From an uncultured Eubacteriales bacterium (GTDB lineage: Bacteria > Bacillota > Clostridia > Peptostreptococcales > Anaerovoracaceae): DNA of 14,792 bases. Positions 1 through 6,523 of this stretch are shown one piece after another. The notes under the pieces are model-generated. The model had not been told where the DNA came from. It saw nothing but the letters and a program-made list of their open reading frames with translations, and did no database searches. Positions within the stretch are counted from its first letter, which is position 1. Each line of letters begins with the position of its first letter. The stretch covers positions 1-14,792 of the forward strand of contig CADBSL010000147.1 of NCBI GenBank assembly GCA_902797345.1. The letters run 5' to 3'. Position numbers and translations under genes: made by a program.

Positions 1-1164
1 CTATTTCGCAGCAAAGATCAGGTTCTTATCCTGCGCCAGATTGAGTATGTTATAGAGGAACAGCACCTCGGTGATGCCGTTTTCCTCCGCCATTTTGGTC
101 AGGTCCGCCCGGTAATACCGCAGGTCCACCGCGATGATCTCTTCGTAGTCCTCCAGCATGAAGGGGATGAAACAGTGAGCAAAGGAGTCCTTCACCACCA
201 GGATCCGTTTCCCTGCCACCTCAGGAGAGCTGCTGCCCCGGATGATCGTCACCGGATTGTTTCCGGAGAGGAAGTAGGAGTATTTATCTTTCACCTGAAG
301 GTAGGAATCATCATACACCCCGGCGAACTGTTTCGACAGGATCCCGTTTGCTTCATAGATGTCCATGGTGTGGACGTCCGGATCCACGGGATTGTCATAG
401 CGGTAGATGTGATCCGGCTCGATGCCGGATAACGCAGCCTTGGAGTAATTGGTCCCATAAAACTGATCCGACACTTCGGTCACCTGGAAATCGCGGATCC
501 GCTTTTCATCCCCTCTCCAGGCATCGTAGGCGTACATGGCACCCAGCGTCGTCCAGTGGTGGTCCGTCCGGTAGTAGATCTCCTTCGTGGCGAACTGCTT
601 CATCGTATCTCTCAGATCCTTATAGGCCAGCTTCGTATCCAACCTGACCTGATCCAGCGCCGCATCCTCATCCGGCGTCACCGCATAAGACGGAAGCTTG
701 TCCTTCAGGATATTCGAGGCCGTCGGCACCACCAACAGCTGGCACAGAACTCCCTGAGGCATCTTTTCTGCGATGCGGTTGATATAGCCGACATTCTTTT
801 GCAGCTGCTTCATATCCAGTTTTTCGATGGAGAACAGGTACCCGTCCTCTCCGAAATAGACCATCCCATTGTCCTTTTTGCCGACAGCCCGCTGCAGTCC
901 CGTCTGCATCGACATAAGCCGGTCCCGGGCCGGGAACTGGTCCTGGACATAGGTCTCAAAGCCCTTTGTAAAGTCCCCTTCCATCACCGCTTCCTGAGAG
1001 AACTTCGGGAAGGAAGCCAGATTCCGGTTTTCCATATCGGAAAAATCCCGGTCCTGGATCACCAGGGAGGCCACCAGAAAAGCAAAGATAAACACTGCAA
1101 AAATGACCGCCGTCAATATATTATTCAATTTGATGCGATTCTTCTGACTCTTCGTTCTCGTCAT
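1..1164 (-). CDS. DHHW family protein, AlgJ/AlgX-like SGNH-fold acetyltransferase, membrane anchored
   Basis: Likely extracellular partner of the adjacent MBOAT protein, transferring an acyl (probably acetyl) group to a surface glycan. The 387-residue protein has one N-terminal membrane segment (about residues 16-36) and then an exported domain. The family motif DHHW is at 201-204, and a KDSF motif puts a serine at 327. In AlgX the catalytic set is an Asp and His from the equivalent DxHW motif plus a later Ser, so D201, H203 and S327 are the expected triad. The early stretch with MENRNLASFP (44-53) and the FxxGxxGYLF-like segment (104-111) are also typical of the family. The ATG is preceded by GAGAGG eight bases upstream. 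The gene is complete, with its TAG at bases 1-3, so its downstream neighbour and terminator cannot be seen. It lies 51 bases after the MBOAT gene. Family assignment is firm; acceptor glycan and acyl group are inference. Confidence 0.9.
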   Translation of the reverse strand: MTRTKSQKNRIKLNNILTAVIFAVFIFAFLVASLVIQDRDFSDMENRNLASFPKFSQEAVMEGDFTKGFETYVQDQFPARDRLMSMQTGLQRAVGKKDNGMVYFGEDGYLFSIEKLDMKQLQKNVGYINRIAEKMPQGVLCQLLVVPTASNILKDKLPSYAVTPDEDAALDQVRLDTKLAYKDLRDTMKQFATKEIYYRTDHHWTTLGAMYAYDAWRGDEKRIRDFQVTEVSDQFYGTNYSKAALSGIEPDHIYRYDNPVDPDVHTMDIYEANGILSKQFAGVYDDSYLQVKDKYSYFLSGNNPVTIIRGSSSPEVAGKRILVVKDSFAHCFIPFMLEDYEEIIAVDLRYYRADLTKMAEENGITEVLFLYNILNLAQDKNLIFAAK

Positions 1165-1188
1165 TAAGATTACCTCTCAAAAAGATCC

Positions 1189-1216
1189 TCCGCTCCCAGC
1201 TTCCAGCTCATAGCTC
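1189..1216 (-). repeat. Four intergenic heptamer repeats upstream of the DHHW gene
   Basis: Read on the minus strand, the start of the MBOAT-DHHW spacer divides into consecutive 7-base units: GAGCTAT, GAGCTGG, AAGCTGG, GAGCGGA. A weaker fifth unit, GGATCTT, follows. The first unit begins on the last base of the MBOAT stop codon and the array ends before the ribosome binding site of the DHHW gene. The same kind of unit fills the plsY-gpsA spacer 8.6 kb away (12 shared bases, GAGCTGGAAGCT). Function is unknown. Confidence 0.6.
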
Positions 1217-2649
1217 TAAAACCTGAAATACAGGAACGGATTATAGGTCGAAGCAATGATGAATCCGGTGCAGACGACCAGAAGCGCCAGTGTCCACAGA
1301 TTCTGAAGGATCAATCCCCCGTAGGAAACTCCCTGTTCCGACCCGTCGATGAGGGCGTGCTTCCCTCTTTCCCGGTCTTTGATGATGAAACGCCCCAGTT
1401 TCGCCGGCAGTGAAGTACACCCCACCATGGCGATCAGGAACAATACCAGGTTGCTGGTCAACAGATACATGGACCAGGAATCCGCCAGAGCGCCTCCCAG
1501 TCCGAACATGGCCTTGATATAGGCCCCGATCCGGCCGGGCTCTTCGATGCTGAAGATGACCCAGCTGAGCATCACCACGATGATGGTGTAAAGGTGGCTC
1601 ACGATCCTGGGGGTCTTTTCAAGCCTCTTCAACAACCATACCTTTTCCAGCAGCAGGAACAAGCCAAAGAACAGGCCCCAGAGTACAAAATTCCAGCTGG
1701 CTCCGTGCCAGAGCCCCGTCAGCATCCACACGATAAAGATATTCAGGAGCTGCCGTTTCAGGCCCTTTTTATTGCCCCCCAGGGGAATATACACATACTC
1801 CCGGAACCAGCTCCCCAGAGTGATATGCCACCTCCGCCAGAATTCCGTGATGGAGCGGGATTCGTAAGGGTGCCGGAAATTCTCGGGAAAATCAAATCCA
1901 AACATCTTCCCCAGTCCGATGGCCATATCGGAATAACCGGAGAAGTCGAAATACAGCTGCAGGGTAAAGGCAGCGATGCCGATCCAGGCGGTCATCACCG
2001 GCAGCTGGGTCAGATCCGAAGCGGATACCTGATCCCAGACGGCTCCGATATTGTTGGCGATCAACACTTTTTTCCCCAGTCCCACGGCAAAACGCCGTGC
2101 TCCCTGGGCAAAGCCGCCAAGCGTATGGGTGCGGTTGTGGAGTTTGTCTTCAATGGAGCTCAGCCGAACGATCGGGCCGGCAATGAGCTGCGGGAACATG
2201 GAAATGTAGGCGCCGAAATCGATGAGATTCGTCTGCACTTTTGCATTCTTTCGATACACATCCACCAGATAAGACATGGCCTGGAAGGTATAGAAGGAAA
2301 TGCCGATCGGCAGCGGCAGATCCAGCTGCTGCAGGTGCAGAGGAAGAAGCGCGTTCAGGGTCCCGATAACAAAATCCGCGTACTTGAAAAATCCCAGTAT
2401 CAGCAGGTTTGCGATGATACCGAGACTTAGTGAAACCCTGTTTCTCCTGGCGGCGATGAGCCGGCCGGCTCCGTAGTTCATCAGGATCGAAACGACCATC
2501 AGCACAACATAAGCCGGCTCTCCCCAGGCATAGAAAAAAAGGCTCGCGATCAAGAGAACCAAGTTTTTGATCTTGCCGGGAGCCAGAAAATATAAGCCAA
2601 GGGCGACGGGTAAAAAGTAAAATAGAAATGTGATACTGCTGAATACCAT
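1216..2649 (-). CDS. MBOAT family O-acyltransferase (AlgI/DltB/PatA-like)
   Basis: Polytopic membrane protein that is expected to accept an acyl group inside the cell and pass it to an extracytoplasmic transferase. The 477-residue length and the opening MVFSSITFLFYFLP match AlgI-type MBOAT proteins. Conserved blocks appear in order: LPIGISFYTFQAMSYLVDVY (about 113-132), QLYFDFSGYSDMAIGLG (about 231-247), FWRRWHITLGSWFREYVYIP (270-289) and LTGLWHGASWNFVLWG (310-325). The two signature histidines are H275 and H315. The protein ends YNPFLYFRF, the usual AlgI-type C-terminus. The ATG follows GGAG at nine bases, and the gene starts 15 bases after the DUF4358 gene. The neighbouring DHHW protein suggests an AlgI/AlgX-like pair more than DltB, because dltA, dltC and dltD are not seen here. 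Acyl donor and acceptor cannot be told from the sequence. Confidence 0.93.
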   Translation of the reverse strand: MVFSSITFLFYFLPVALGLYFLAPGKIKNLVLLIASLFFYAWGEPAYVVLMVVSILMNYGAGRLIAARRNRVSLSLGIIANLLILGFFKYADFVIGTLNALLPLHLQQLDLPLPIGISFYTFQAMSYLVDVYRKNAKVQTNLIDFGAYISMFPQLIAGPIVRLSSIEDKLHNRTHTLGGFAQGARRFAVGLGKKVLIANNIGAVWDQVSASDLTQLPVMTAWIGIAAFTLQLYFDFSGYSDMAIGLGKMFGFDFPENFRHPYESRSITEFWRRWHITLGSWFREYVYIPLGGNKKGLKRQLLNIFIVWMLTGLWHGASWNFVLWGLFFGLFLLLEKVWLLKRLEKTPRIVSHLYTIIVVMLSWVIFSIEEPGRIGAYIKAMFGLGGALADSWSMYLLTSNLVLFLIAMVGCTSLPAKLGRFIIKDRERGKHALIDGSEQGVSYGGLILQNLWTLALLVVCTGFIIASTYNPFLYFRF

Positions 2650-2664
2650 CCCACCGGGCTCCTG

Positions 2665-3183
2665 TTATTGATTGATAAAGTCTAAAATAGCGGTTTTAGC
2701 CTGATCCGGATCGTCGCAGACTACCATAACGACGGAATTTCCGATTTCCATGATCAGCGGGTCATTCAGCTTGTCCAACTCTGCCGGAACATAGTCCGTG
2801 AAGCTTTCGATCTGATCTTCGATACGGCTGTTGAACGCACGGTTGATCTCACCCAGCATGGAATCTGCATTTTCCGGGGAAACGCTGATTACCGAGATCT
2901 CTTCCGCTGTGGCACCGGTGCTGAAATACGTACAGGAATCCTCTACGGCGGATCCGTCGATGCCATACAGTTCATATACAGTCTCGGGATCTACTTCCTC
3001 CATAAAGTCATTGAACGTCACATTGTCGTTGATGTACCCGGCCAGTTCCGCTGCCGTGAAATCATAGTTTACAGCGGTCCCTTCCGTACCGGAACCTTCG
3101 TCCCCTCCGTCCGAGCAGGCAGTAACAGCAAATACCATCATGACGATCATGATCCCTACGATTAATTTTTTCATTTTATTCAT
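2665..3183 (-). CDS. DUF4358 domain lipoprotein
   Basis: A 172-residue secreted lipoprotein of unknown function. The N-terminus has a Lys-rich start, a hydrophobic core (8-19) and the lipobox VTAC, with C23 as the predicted lipidated cysteine. A Gly/Ser/Asp/Glu-rich linker (24-37) follows. The rest looks like DUF4358: an ELYGIDGSAVED segment (71-82), the GATAEEISVI block (90-99), and a helix with NRAFNSRIEDQ (114-124) followed by DYVPAELDKL (130-139). The signal peptide would be processed by LspA, which is encoded further up this strand. It lies between the SGNH and MBOAT genes (27 and 15 bases), so it is probably co-expressed with the acyltransfer machinery. The start may be ATG 3183 (GGAGGGG almost touching it) or ATG 3174 (ten bases after that site); both leave the signal peptide intact. 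The domain call rests on memory of the family pattern. Confidence 0.85.
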   Translation of the reverse strand: MNKMKKLIVGIMIVMMVFAVTACSDGGDEGSGTEGTAVNYDFTAAELAGYINDNVTFNDFMEEVDPETVYELYGIDGSAVEDSCTYFSTGATAEEISVISVSPENADSMLGEINRAFNSRIEDQIESFTDYVPAELDKLNDPLIMEIGNSVVMVVCDDPDQAKTAILDFINQ

Positions 3184-3210
3184 TCCCCTCCAATATGATA
3201 ATGTCTTGTA

Positions 3211-4044
3211 TTACATGGAAATCCTGGCCATGTACACCGCCCATTTGACACAGTATTCACTGTTGATATGGACGCCGTCTGCAGTGGCCTCTGCCTTCAG
3301 AGCCCCGTTGTTGTCCACCAGCGGCGGACTGGGATCCAAGGACTTCACACCTTTTTCTTCAGCCAGCTTTGTCAGCCGGTCGTTGCATTTTTTGATGTTG
3401 GTGTTGTTAAACACCTTATCCGAACCGGATTTTTTTGAGGAGACCGGGAACAGGAGTTCCACAAAGACCTCCGCATCCGGCTGGGCCTGTGTGACCTGGT
3501 CGATCAGGGTCCCGTAGCTTTCCGTAAAGGTATCCTTGTTGGTCCACCCCAGCTCGTTGATCCCCAGGCAGATATAGACTTTCGTATAGGTCTTTTTCTT
3601 CAGCAGATCCTGCAGGCTGGTGTCTTGCCCGCCCACATTCACGGTAGCTCCTTTCAAAACCTTGTCCACGTTCATGGACTTCCCGCTGAAGAAGTCTGCA
3701 TTTTCGACTCCCGAATAGAATTTCATCCCTTCCGTGCGGGAATCTCCGATGAAAAGAGCACCCTCAAACGCATCATAAAGATGAGGGTCATCCACATCGG
3801 GATCTTCCGCCGCCGCCATAGCCCACTTCTGGATCGTCGTCTCGACACCGACTCTGATGCCGTCTTCCACGTCATCGGCTGCCAACTGTTCCATGACGAA
3901 GTCCGGGAGTTGTTCTTGCGAGTCTTCCAGATCCAGACCAACGCCTTTAAAATGGGCGATGACTGCGAGCACCAGAATTATCACCAGAATCAACAACATG
4001 ATGTATCTGGCGTTGAATCTATTCTCAAAAAACACATTCAGCAT
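3211..4044 (-). CDS. Membrane-anchored SGNH/GDSL-type hydrolase
   Basis: A 277-residue protein with one N-terminal membrane segment (about 15-32), an acidic linker (37-92) and an SGNH hydrolase domain facing outward. The nucleophile block is LFIGDSRTEG (97-106, S102), the oxyanion block is GINE (161-164, N163) and the C-terminal block is DGVH (256-259, D256 and H259), so the full Ser-Gly-Asn-His set is present. Such domains act as esterases on acylated glycans or, beside MBOAT proteins, as O-acyltransferases. The ATG follows GAGGA at eight bases. It is the first gene of the four-gene operon and lies 114 bases after rluD, with its own promoter. Whether it adds or removes acyl groups cannot be read from the motifs. 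Confidence 0.88.
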   Translation of the reverse strand: MLNVFFENRFNARYIMLLILVIILVLAVIAHFKGVGLDLEDSQEQLPDFVMEQLAADDVEDGIRVGVETTIQKWAMAAAEDPDVDDPHLYDAFEGALFIGDSRTEGMKFYSGVENADFFSGKSMNVDKVLKGATVNVGGQDTSLQDLLKKKTYTKVYICLGINELGWTNKDTFTESYGTLIDQVTQAQPDAEVFVELLFPVSSKKSGSDKVFNNTNIKKCNDRLTKLAEEKGVKSLDPSPPLVDNNGALKAEATADGVHINSEYCVKWAVYMARISM

Positions 4045-4068
4045 TCTTCAGTTCCTCTTCCCCGTTTT

Positions 4069-4081
4069 CGTTTTGAAAACG
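4069..4081. promoter_or_regulatory. 13-bp palindrome in the leader of the acyltransfer operon
   Basis: CGTTTT-N-AAAACG is a perfect inverted repeat with 6-bp arms around one base, followed by one more AAAACG on the coding strand. It lies between the predicted transcription start and the ribosome binding site of the SGNH gene. The one-base centre rules out a hairpin loop, so a protein-binding site is the more sensible reading. No regulator gene is in the window, and chance occurrence in AT-rich DNA is possible. Confidence 0.35.
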
Positions 4082-4095
4082 TTGGTGTACATCTA

Positions 4096-4124
4096 ATATT
4101 AATATCATCTGTGATATTTTTCAA
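4096..4124 (-). promoter_or_regulatory. Sigma-A-type promoter of the SGNH-DUF4358-MBOAT-DHHW operon
   Basis: On the minus strand, TTGAAA (4124-4119; 5 of 6 to the -35 consensus) is followed by exactly 17 bases and then TAATAT (4101-4096; 4 of 6 to the -10 consensus, keeping the first TA and last T). It lies in the 114-base gap after rluD, the longest gene-free stretch in the window, and is clearly AT-richer than its surroundings. The expected leader is about 45 bases. Confidence 0.6.
4101..4118. promoter_or_regulatory. Inverted repeat in the promoter spacer, candidate operator
   Basis: AATATCA-CAGA-TGATATT (minus-strand reading) is a perfect inverted repeat with 7-bp arms around four bases. 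It fills the -35/-10 spacer of the predicted operon promoter and touches the first base of the -10. A repressor bound there would block RNA polymerase. It could form a small AT-rich hairpin but has no T-run after it, so it is not a terminator. Confidence 0.4.
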
Positions 4125-4158
4125 TAGGGTCCGTGCTCTTTTTCGATATTAATCGGTA

Positions 4159-5088
4159 TTAAATTTTGGTTACACGAAGCCTCTCCAGGACCCGGGAAAA
4201 TTCCGCCGGCGGTTCACACTCAAATACCAGCCTTTCGCCGGTGGACGGGTGGTCGAATCCCAGCACCCTGGCATGGAGCATCTGACCCTGTGCACCGTAT
4301 GGATTCTTGTCCGGTCCGTACAGAGCATCTCCCAGCAGCGGGTGCTTTCGATACGCCATATGCACCCGGATCTGGTGAGTCCTGCCGGTCTCCAACCGGC
4401 ACTCGATCAGGGTAAAAGCGCCAAACCGTTCCAATACCCGGTAGTGGGTCACAGCCCGGCGGCCGCCTTCTGTCACCGCCATCCGGAACCGGTTCTTCGG
4501 GTCCCGGGCGATGGGCGCATCCACCGTTCCCTCTTCTTCTTTAAAATTATTCCACACCACCGCTTGATAGACCCGGGTGATGGAATGGACTTTCAGCTGT
4601 TCCGACAAAGACAGGTGGGCCTTGTCATTCTTGGCCACCATGATCAGCCCGGAAGTATCCTTGTCGATCCGGTGAACGATCCCCGGCCGGACCACGCCGC
4701 CCACCGAAGAAAGATCCTTGAAATGGTACAGCAGTGCATTGACCATGGTCCCGGTCTCATTCCCGGGCGCCGGGTGGACCACCATCCCCCGGGGTTTATT
4801 GATCACCGCCACATCCTCGTCTTCGTAAACGATATCCAGCGGGATATCTTCCGGGAGAGCGTTTTCCGTCTGTACCGGCTCAGGGATCTGCATTTCCAGC
4901 AGGTCGCCGGCCTTCACCTTATACTTTTTTTCTTCTTTGACTTCCCCGTTCACCCGGACCTTGCCGGCCGCCACCAGTTTTTGGATGAAACTGCGGGAAA
5001 GGGTATTGTCCGTCACGGAGGAAAGATACGCATCCATTCGGGTGCCGGCGTCCTCTTTCTCAACCGTTATCTCAAATCGATCATCCAT
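4159..5088 (-). CDS. rluD: RluA/RluD family 23S rRNA pseudouridine synthase
   Basis: Converts specific uridines of large-subunit rRNA to pseudouridine. With the chosen start the protein has 309 residues, the usual size for an RluD-like enzyme. An S4 RNA-binding domain comes first (about residues 14-70: RMDAYLS, then SFIQKLVAAGKVRVNG). The catalytic domain follows, with NKPRGMVVHPAPG (about 97-109), the catalytic loop HRIDKDTSG (139-147, catalytic D142) and GRTHQIRVHMAYRKHPLLGD near the C-terminus. An ATG 30 bases further up (5118) is in frame but has no ribosome binding site at proper spacing. ATG 5088 has AAGGA seven bases before it and gives an 8-base overlap with lspA. The lspA-rluD pair is common in Bacillota. 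The exact target uridine cannot be inferred, so the RluD name marks the subfamily only. Confidence 0.92.
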   Translation of the reverse strand: MDDRFEITVEKEDAGTRMDAYLSSVTDNTLSRSFIQKLVAAGKVRVNGEVKEEKKYKVKAGDLLEMQIPEPVQTENALPEDIPLDIVYEDEDVAVINKPRGMVVHPAPGNETGTMVNALLYHFKDLSSVGGVVRPGIVHRIDKDTSGLIMVAKNDKAHLSLSEQLKVHSITRVYQAVVWNNFKEEEGTVDAPIARDPKNRFRMAVTEGGRRAVTHYRVLERFGAFTLIECRLETGRTHQIRVHMAYRKHPLLGDALYGPDKNPYGAQGQMLHARVLGFDHPSTGERLVFECEPPAEFSRVLERLRVTKI

Positions 5089-5560
5089 CTGATTTTCCTT
5101 TTTTACTTCTGCCCTCATCCCACGTCAGGATCCCCAGCACCAACAGCGCCGCACCGATGGTGACGCAGCAATCCGCCAGATTGAACACGGGAAAATGGAT
5201 CAGTCTGAAATCCAGATAATCCACCACATACCCCAGACGGATCCGGTCGATGAGATTGCCGATGCCGCCGCCGATGATCAACGGGATGCTGATCTTCATC
5301 AGCAGGTTCGCCGTACTCCGGCTCCTTACCAGAAACACCATCAGGGCGATGGTGATCCCCACCGTCACCAGAATCAAAAATGGCAGACGATTCTGCAGTA
5401 TGCTGAAAGCCGCCCCGAAATTCCGGATATACGTAAAATGAAATACGCCATCGATCAAAGGCACAGTCTGCCCGATCTCAAGCGTATTGCATACGATCCA
5501 TTTCAGGGCCTGATCCAACAGCACGGACACAACGATGATGACCGCTACCAGATAAATCAT
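5081..5560 (-). CDS. lspA: Lipoprotein signal peptidase (signal peptidase II)
   Basis: Membrane aspartyl protease that cleaves prolipoprotein signal peptides before the lipidated cysteine; the DUF4358 lipoprotein in this window is a likely substrate. The 159 residues show four hydrophobic segments (about 2-16, 60-77, 89-101, 131-146). Family blocks are DQALKWIV (16-23), RNFGAAFSIL (46-55), GGGIGNLIDRIRLGYVVDYLDF (starting at 97) and FNLADCCVTIGA (126-137). The catalytic aspartates should be D114 and D130. The ATG is three bases after the divIVA stop, and its ribosome binding site (GGAG) lies inside the last codons of divIVA. The end overlaps rluD by 8 bases. Both arrangements suggest translational coupling. 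Confidence 0.96.
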   Translation of the reverse strand: MIYLVAVIIVVSVLLDQALKWIVCNTLEIGQTVPLIDGVFHFTYIRNFGAAFSILQNRLPFLILVTVGITIALMVFLVRSRSTANLLMKISIPLIIGGGIGNLIDRIRLGYVVDYLDFRLIHFPVFNLADCCVTIGAALLVLGILTWDEGRSKKGKSDG

Positions 5561-5563
5561 TCC

Positions 5564-6199
5564 TTACTCCTGTATCAGCTGTTCGATGTCATTGATCTCG
5601 ATCACAGAAGAGCCTTCCTCCTTTGCCGGAGCCTCTTCCGCCGGAGCTTCTTCTACCGGAGTCTCTTCCGCCGGAACTTCTTCCTGCTGAGGAGCTTCCT
5701 GGATCTCTTCCTTTGGAGCTTCTTCCGCGACTTCTGCATCGATCCCTGCGAAAAGTTCTTTTTCCAGCGAATCGTACTTCGCCAGTTCCTTTTCCAGCAT
5801 TTCTTTATATCCGGCTCTCAGATTGTCGAAACGGTCTTTGATAGCCGCGATTTTTTTCGCATAGCCTTCCGATTCTAATTGAGACTTCCGGGCAATGGCT
5901 TCCGCCTCGTCTTTGGCATTTTCAATGATCAGCGCAGAACGCTTTTCCACACCTACTGAAATGTCATTCGCGATGCTGTTGGCTTTTTCCAGCGCATCGT
6001 AGACCGCAGACTCGGTAGCCTTCTTATTTTCCAGTTCTTCTTCCAGTTCCTTTACCCGGACTTCCAACGCATCCTTTTCCATCATAATGGACTTCAGGTC
6101 TGCGATGATGATGTCCAAAAACTGGTCTACATCTTCTTCCCGATATCCTCGGATCCCTTTTCCAAATTTTTTATCTTCGATCTCCTGCGGGGTAATCAT
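5564..6199 (-). CDS. divIVA: DivIVA domain cell-division/polarity scaffold
   Basis: Coiled-coil protein that binds curved membrane at poles and septa and recruits division or polarity partners. The N-terminal membrane-binding DivIVA motif is clear: ITPQEIEDKKFGKGIRGYREEDVDQFLD (residues 2-29). A long charged coiled coil runs from about 30 to 150. Residues 154-195 form a low-complexity acidic Glu/Pro/Ala tail built from EEAPA-like pentapeptides, followed by a short hydrophobic/acidic end (IEINDIEQLIQE, 200-211) that could be a peptide docking site. The length of 211 is ordinary for Clostridia. Upstream of the ATG is a purine-rich AGGAGGAGAAGAAGG region. It stands between yggT (28 bases) and lspA (3 bases), in the usual division block. 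Confidence 0.93.
   Translation of the reverse strand: MITPQEIEDKKFGKGIRGYREEDVDQFLDIIIADLKSIMMEKDALEVRVKELEEELENKKATESAVYDALEKANSIANDISVGVEKRSALIIENAKDEAEAIARKSQLESEGYAKKIAAIKDRFDNLRAGYKEMLEKELAKYDSLEKELFAGIDAEVAEEAPKEEIQEAPQQEEVPAEETPVEEAPAEEAPAKEEGSSVIEINDIEQLIQE
5625..5684 (-). repeat. 15-bp tandem repeat in the divIVA tail
   Basis: Four consecutive 15-base units are seen on the plus strand: GCCGGAGCCTCTTCC, GCCGGAGCTTCTTCT, ACCGGAGTCTCTTCC and GCCGGAACTTCTTCC. Degenerate copies continue to about 5726, including one shortened to 12 bases. All unit lengths are multiples of three, so gain or loss of a unit keeps the divIVA frame and only changes the acidic tail length. Confidence 0.8.
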
Positions 6200-6227
6200 A
6201 TCCTTCTTCTCCTCCTGACTCGCATGC

Positions 6228-6509
6228 TTAATTAAAAATCATGATGATGAGACTGCATAATACTCTGTAAATAAAAGACATCAACAGTAAAGCCACCACC
6301 GGGGAGAAATCCACCCGCATGCCCGCCTGGAACCGGGAAAGCAAACGCCGGCAGGGCCCCAGGATAGGTTCCGTTATATTGACCAGAGCCATATACCAAC
6401 GGCTACCATAGGGGTTCTGCACGAACCAGCTCCCGAAAACTCGTATGAGGATCAAAGCTGTCAGAATATTATAAAACCACCGCAGCGCCAGCAGCAAAAC
6501 TGTTGTCAT
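6228..6509 (-). CDS. yggT: YggT/YlmG family membrane protein
   Basis: Small integral membrane protein of 93 residues, with two hydrophobic segments (about 3-23 and 70-91) separated by a conserved loop. The loop holds the family pattern: IRVFGSWFVQNPYGSRWY (22-39), ITEPILGPCRRLLSR (45-59) and DFSPVVALLLM (67-77). The biochemical role is not established. Homologues are tied to nucleoid/division phenotypes in plants and bacteria and sit beside sepF, as here. The ATG follows AAGGA by nine bases and 14 bases separate it from sepF. Confidence 0.93.
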   Translation of the reverse strand: MTTVLLLALRWFYNILTALILIRVFGSWFVQNPYGSRWYMALVNITEPILGPCRRLLSRFQAGMRVDFSPVVALLLMSFIYRVLCSLIIMIFN

Positions 6510-6523
6510 CTGAACACTTCCTT

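Noticed and set aside
556..1167. 203-codon open frame on the plus strand
   Set aside because: It is antisense to the DHHW gene, shows no recognisable domain, and is rich in His/Arg/Leu in the way reverse-strand frames of such genes are.
1594..2430. 278-codon open frame on the plus strand
   Set aside because: It is antisense to the well-supported MBOAT gene, and its Gln/His/Pro-rich composition and lack of motifs mark it as a shadow frame.
4125..4158. Possible terminator after rluD
   Set aside because: Only a 4-bp AT-rich stem (CGAT/ATCG) is visible and there is no T-run on the transcribed strand, so read-through into the next operon cannot be excluded.
5089..5118. Upstream in-frame ATG start for rluD
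   Set aside because: No ribosome binding site at usable spacing, and it would add ten residues before the normal RluD N-terminus; ATG 5088 has AAGGA at seven bases.
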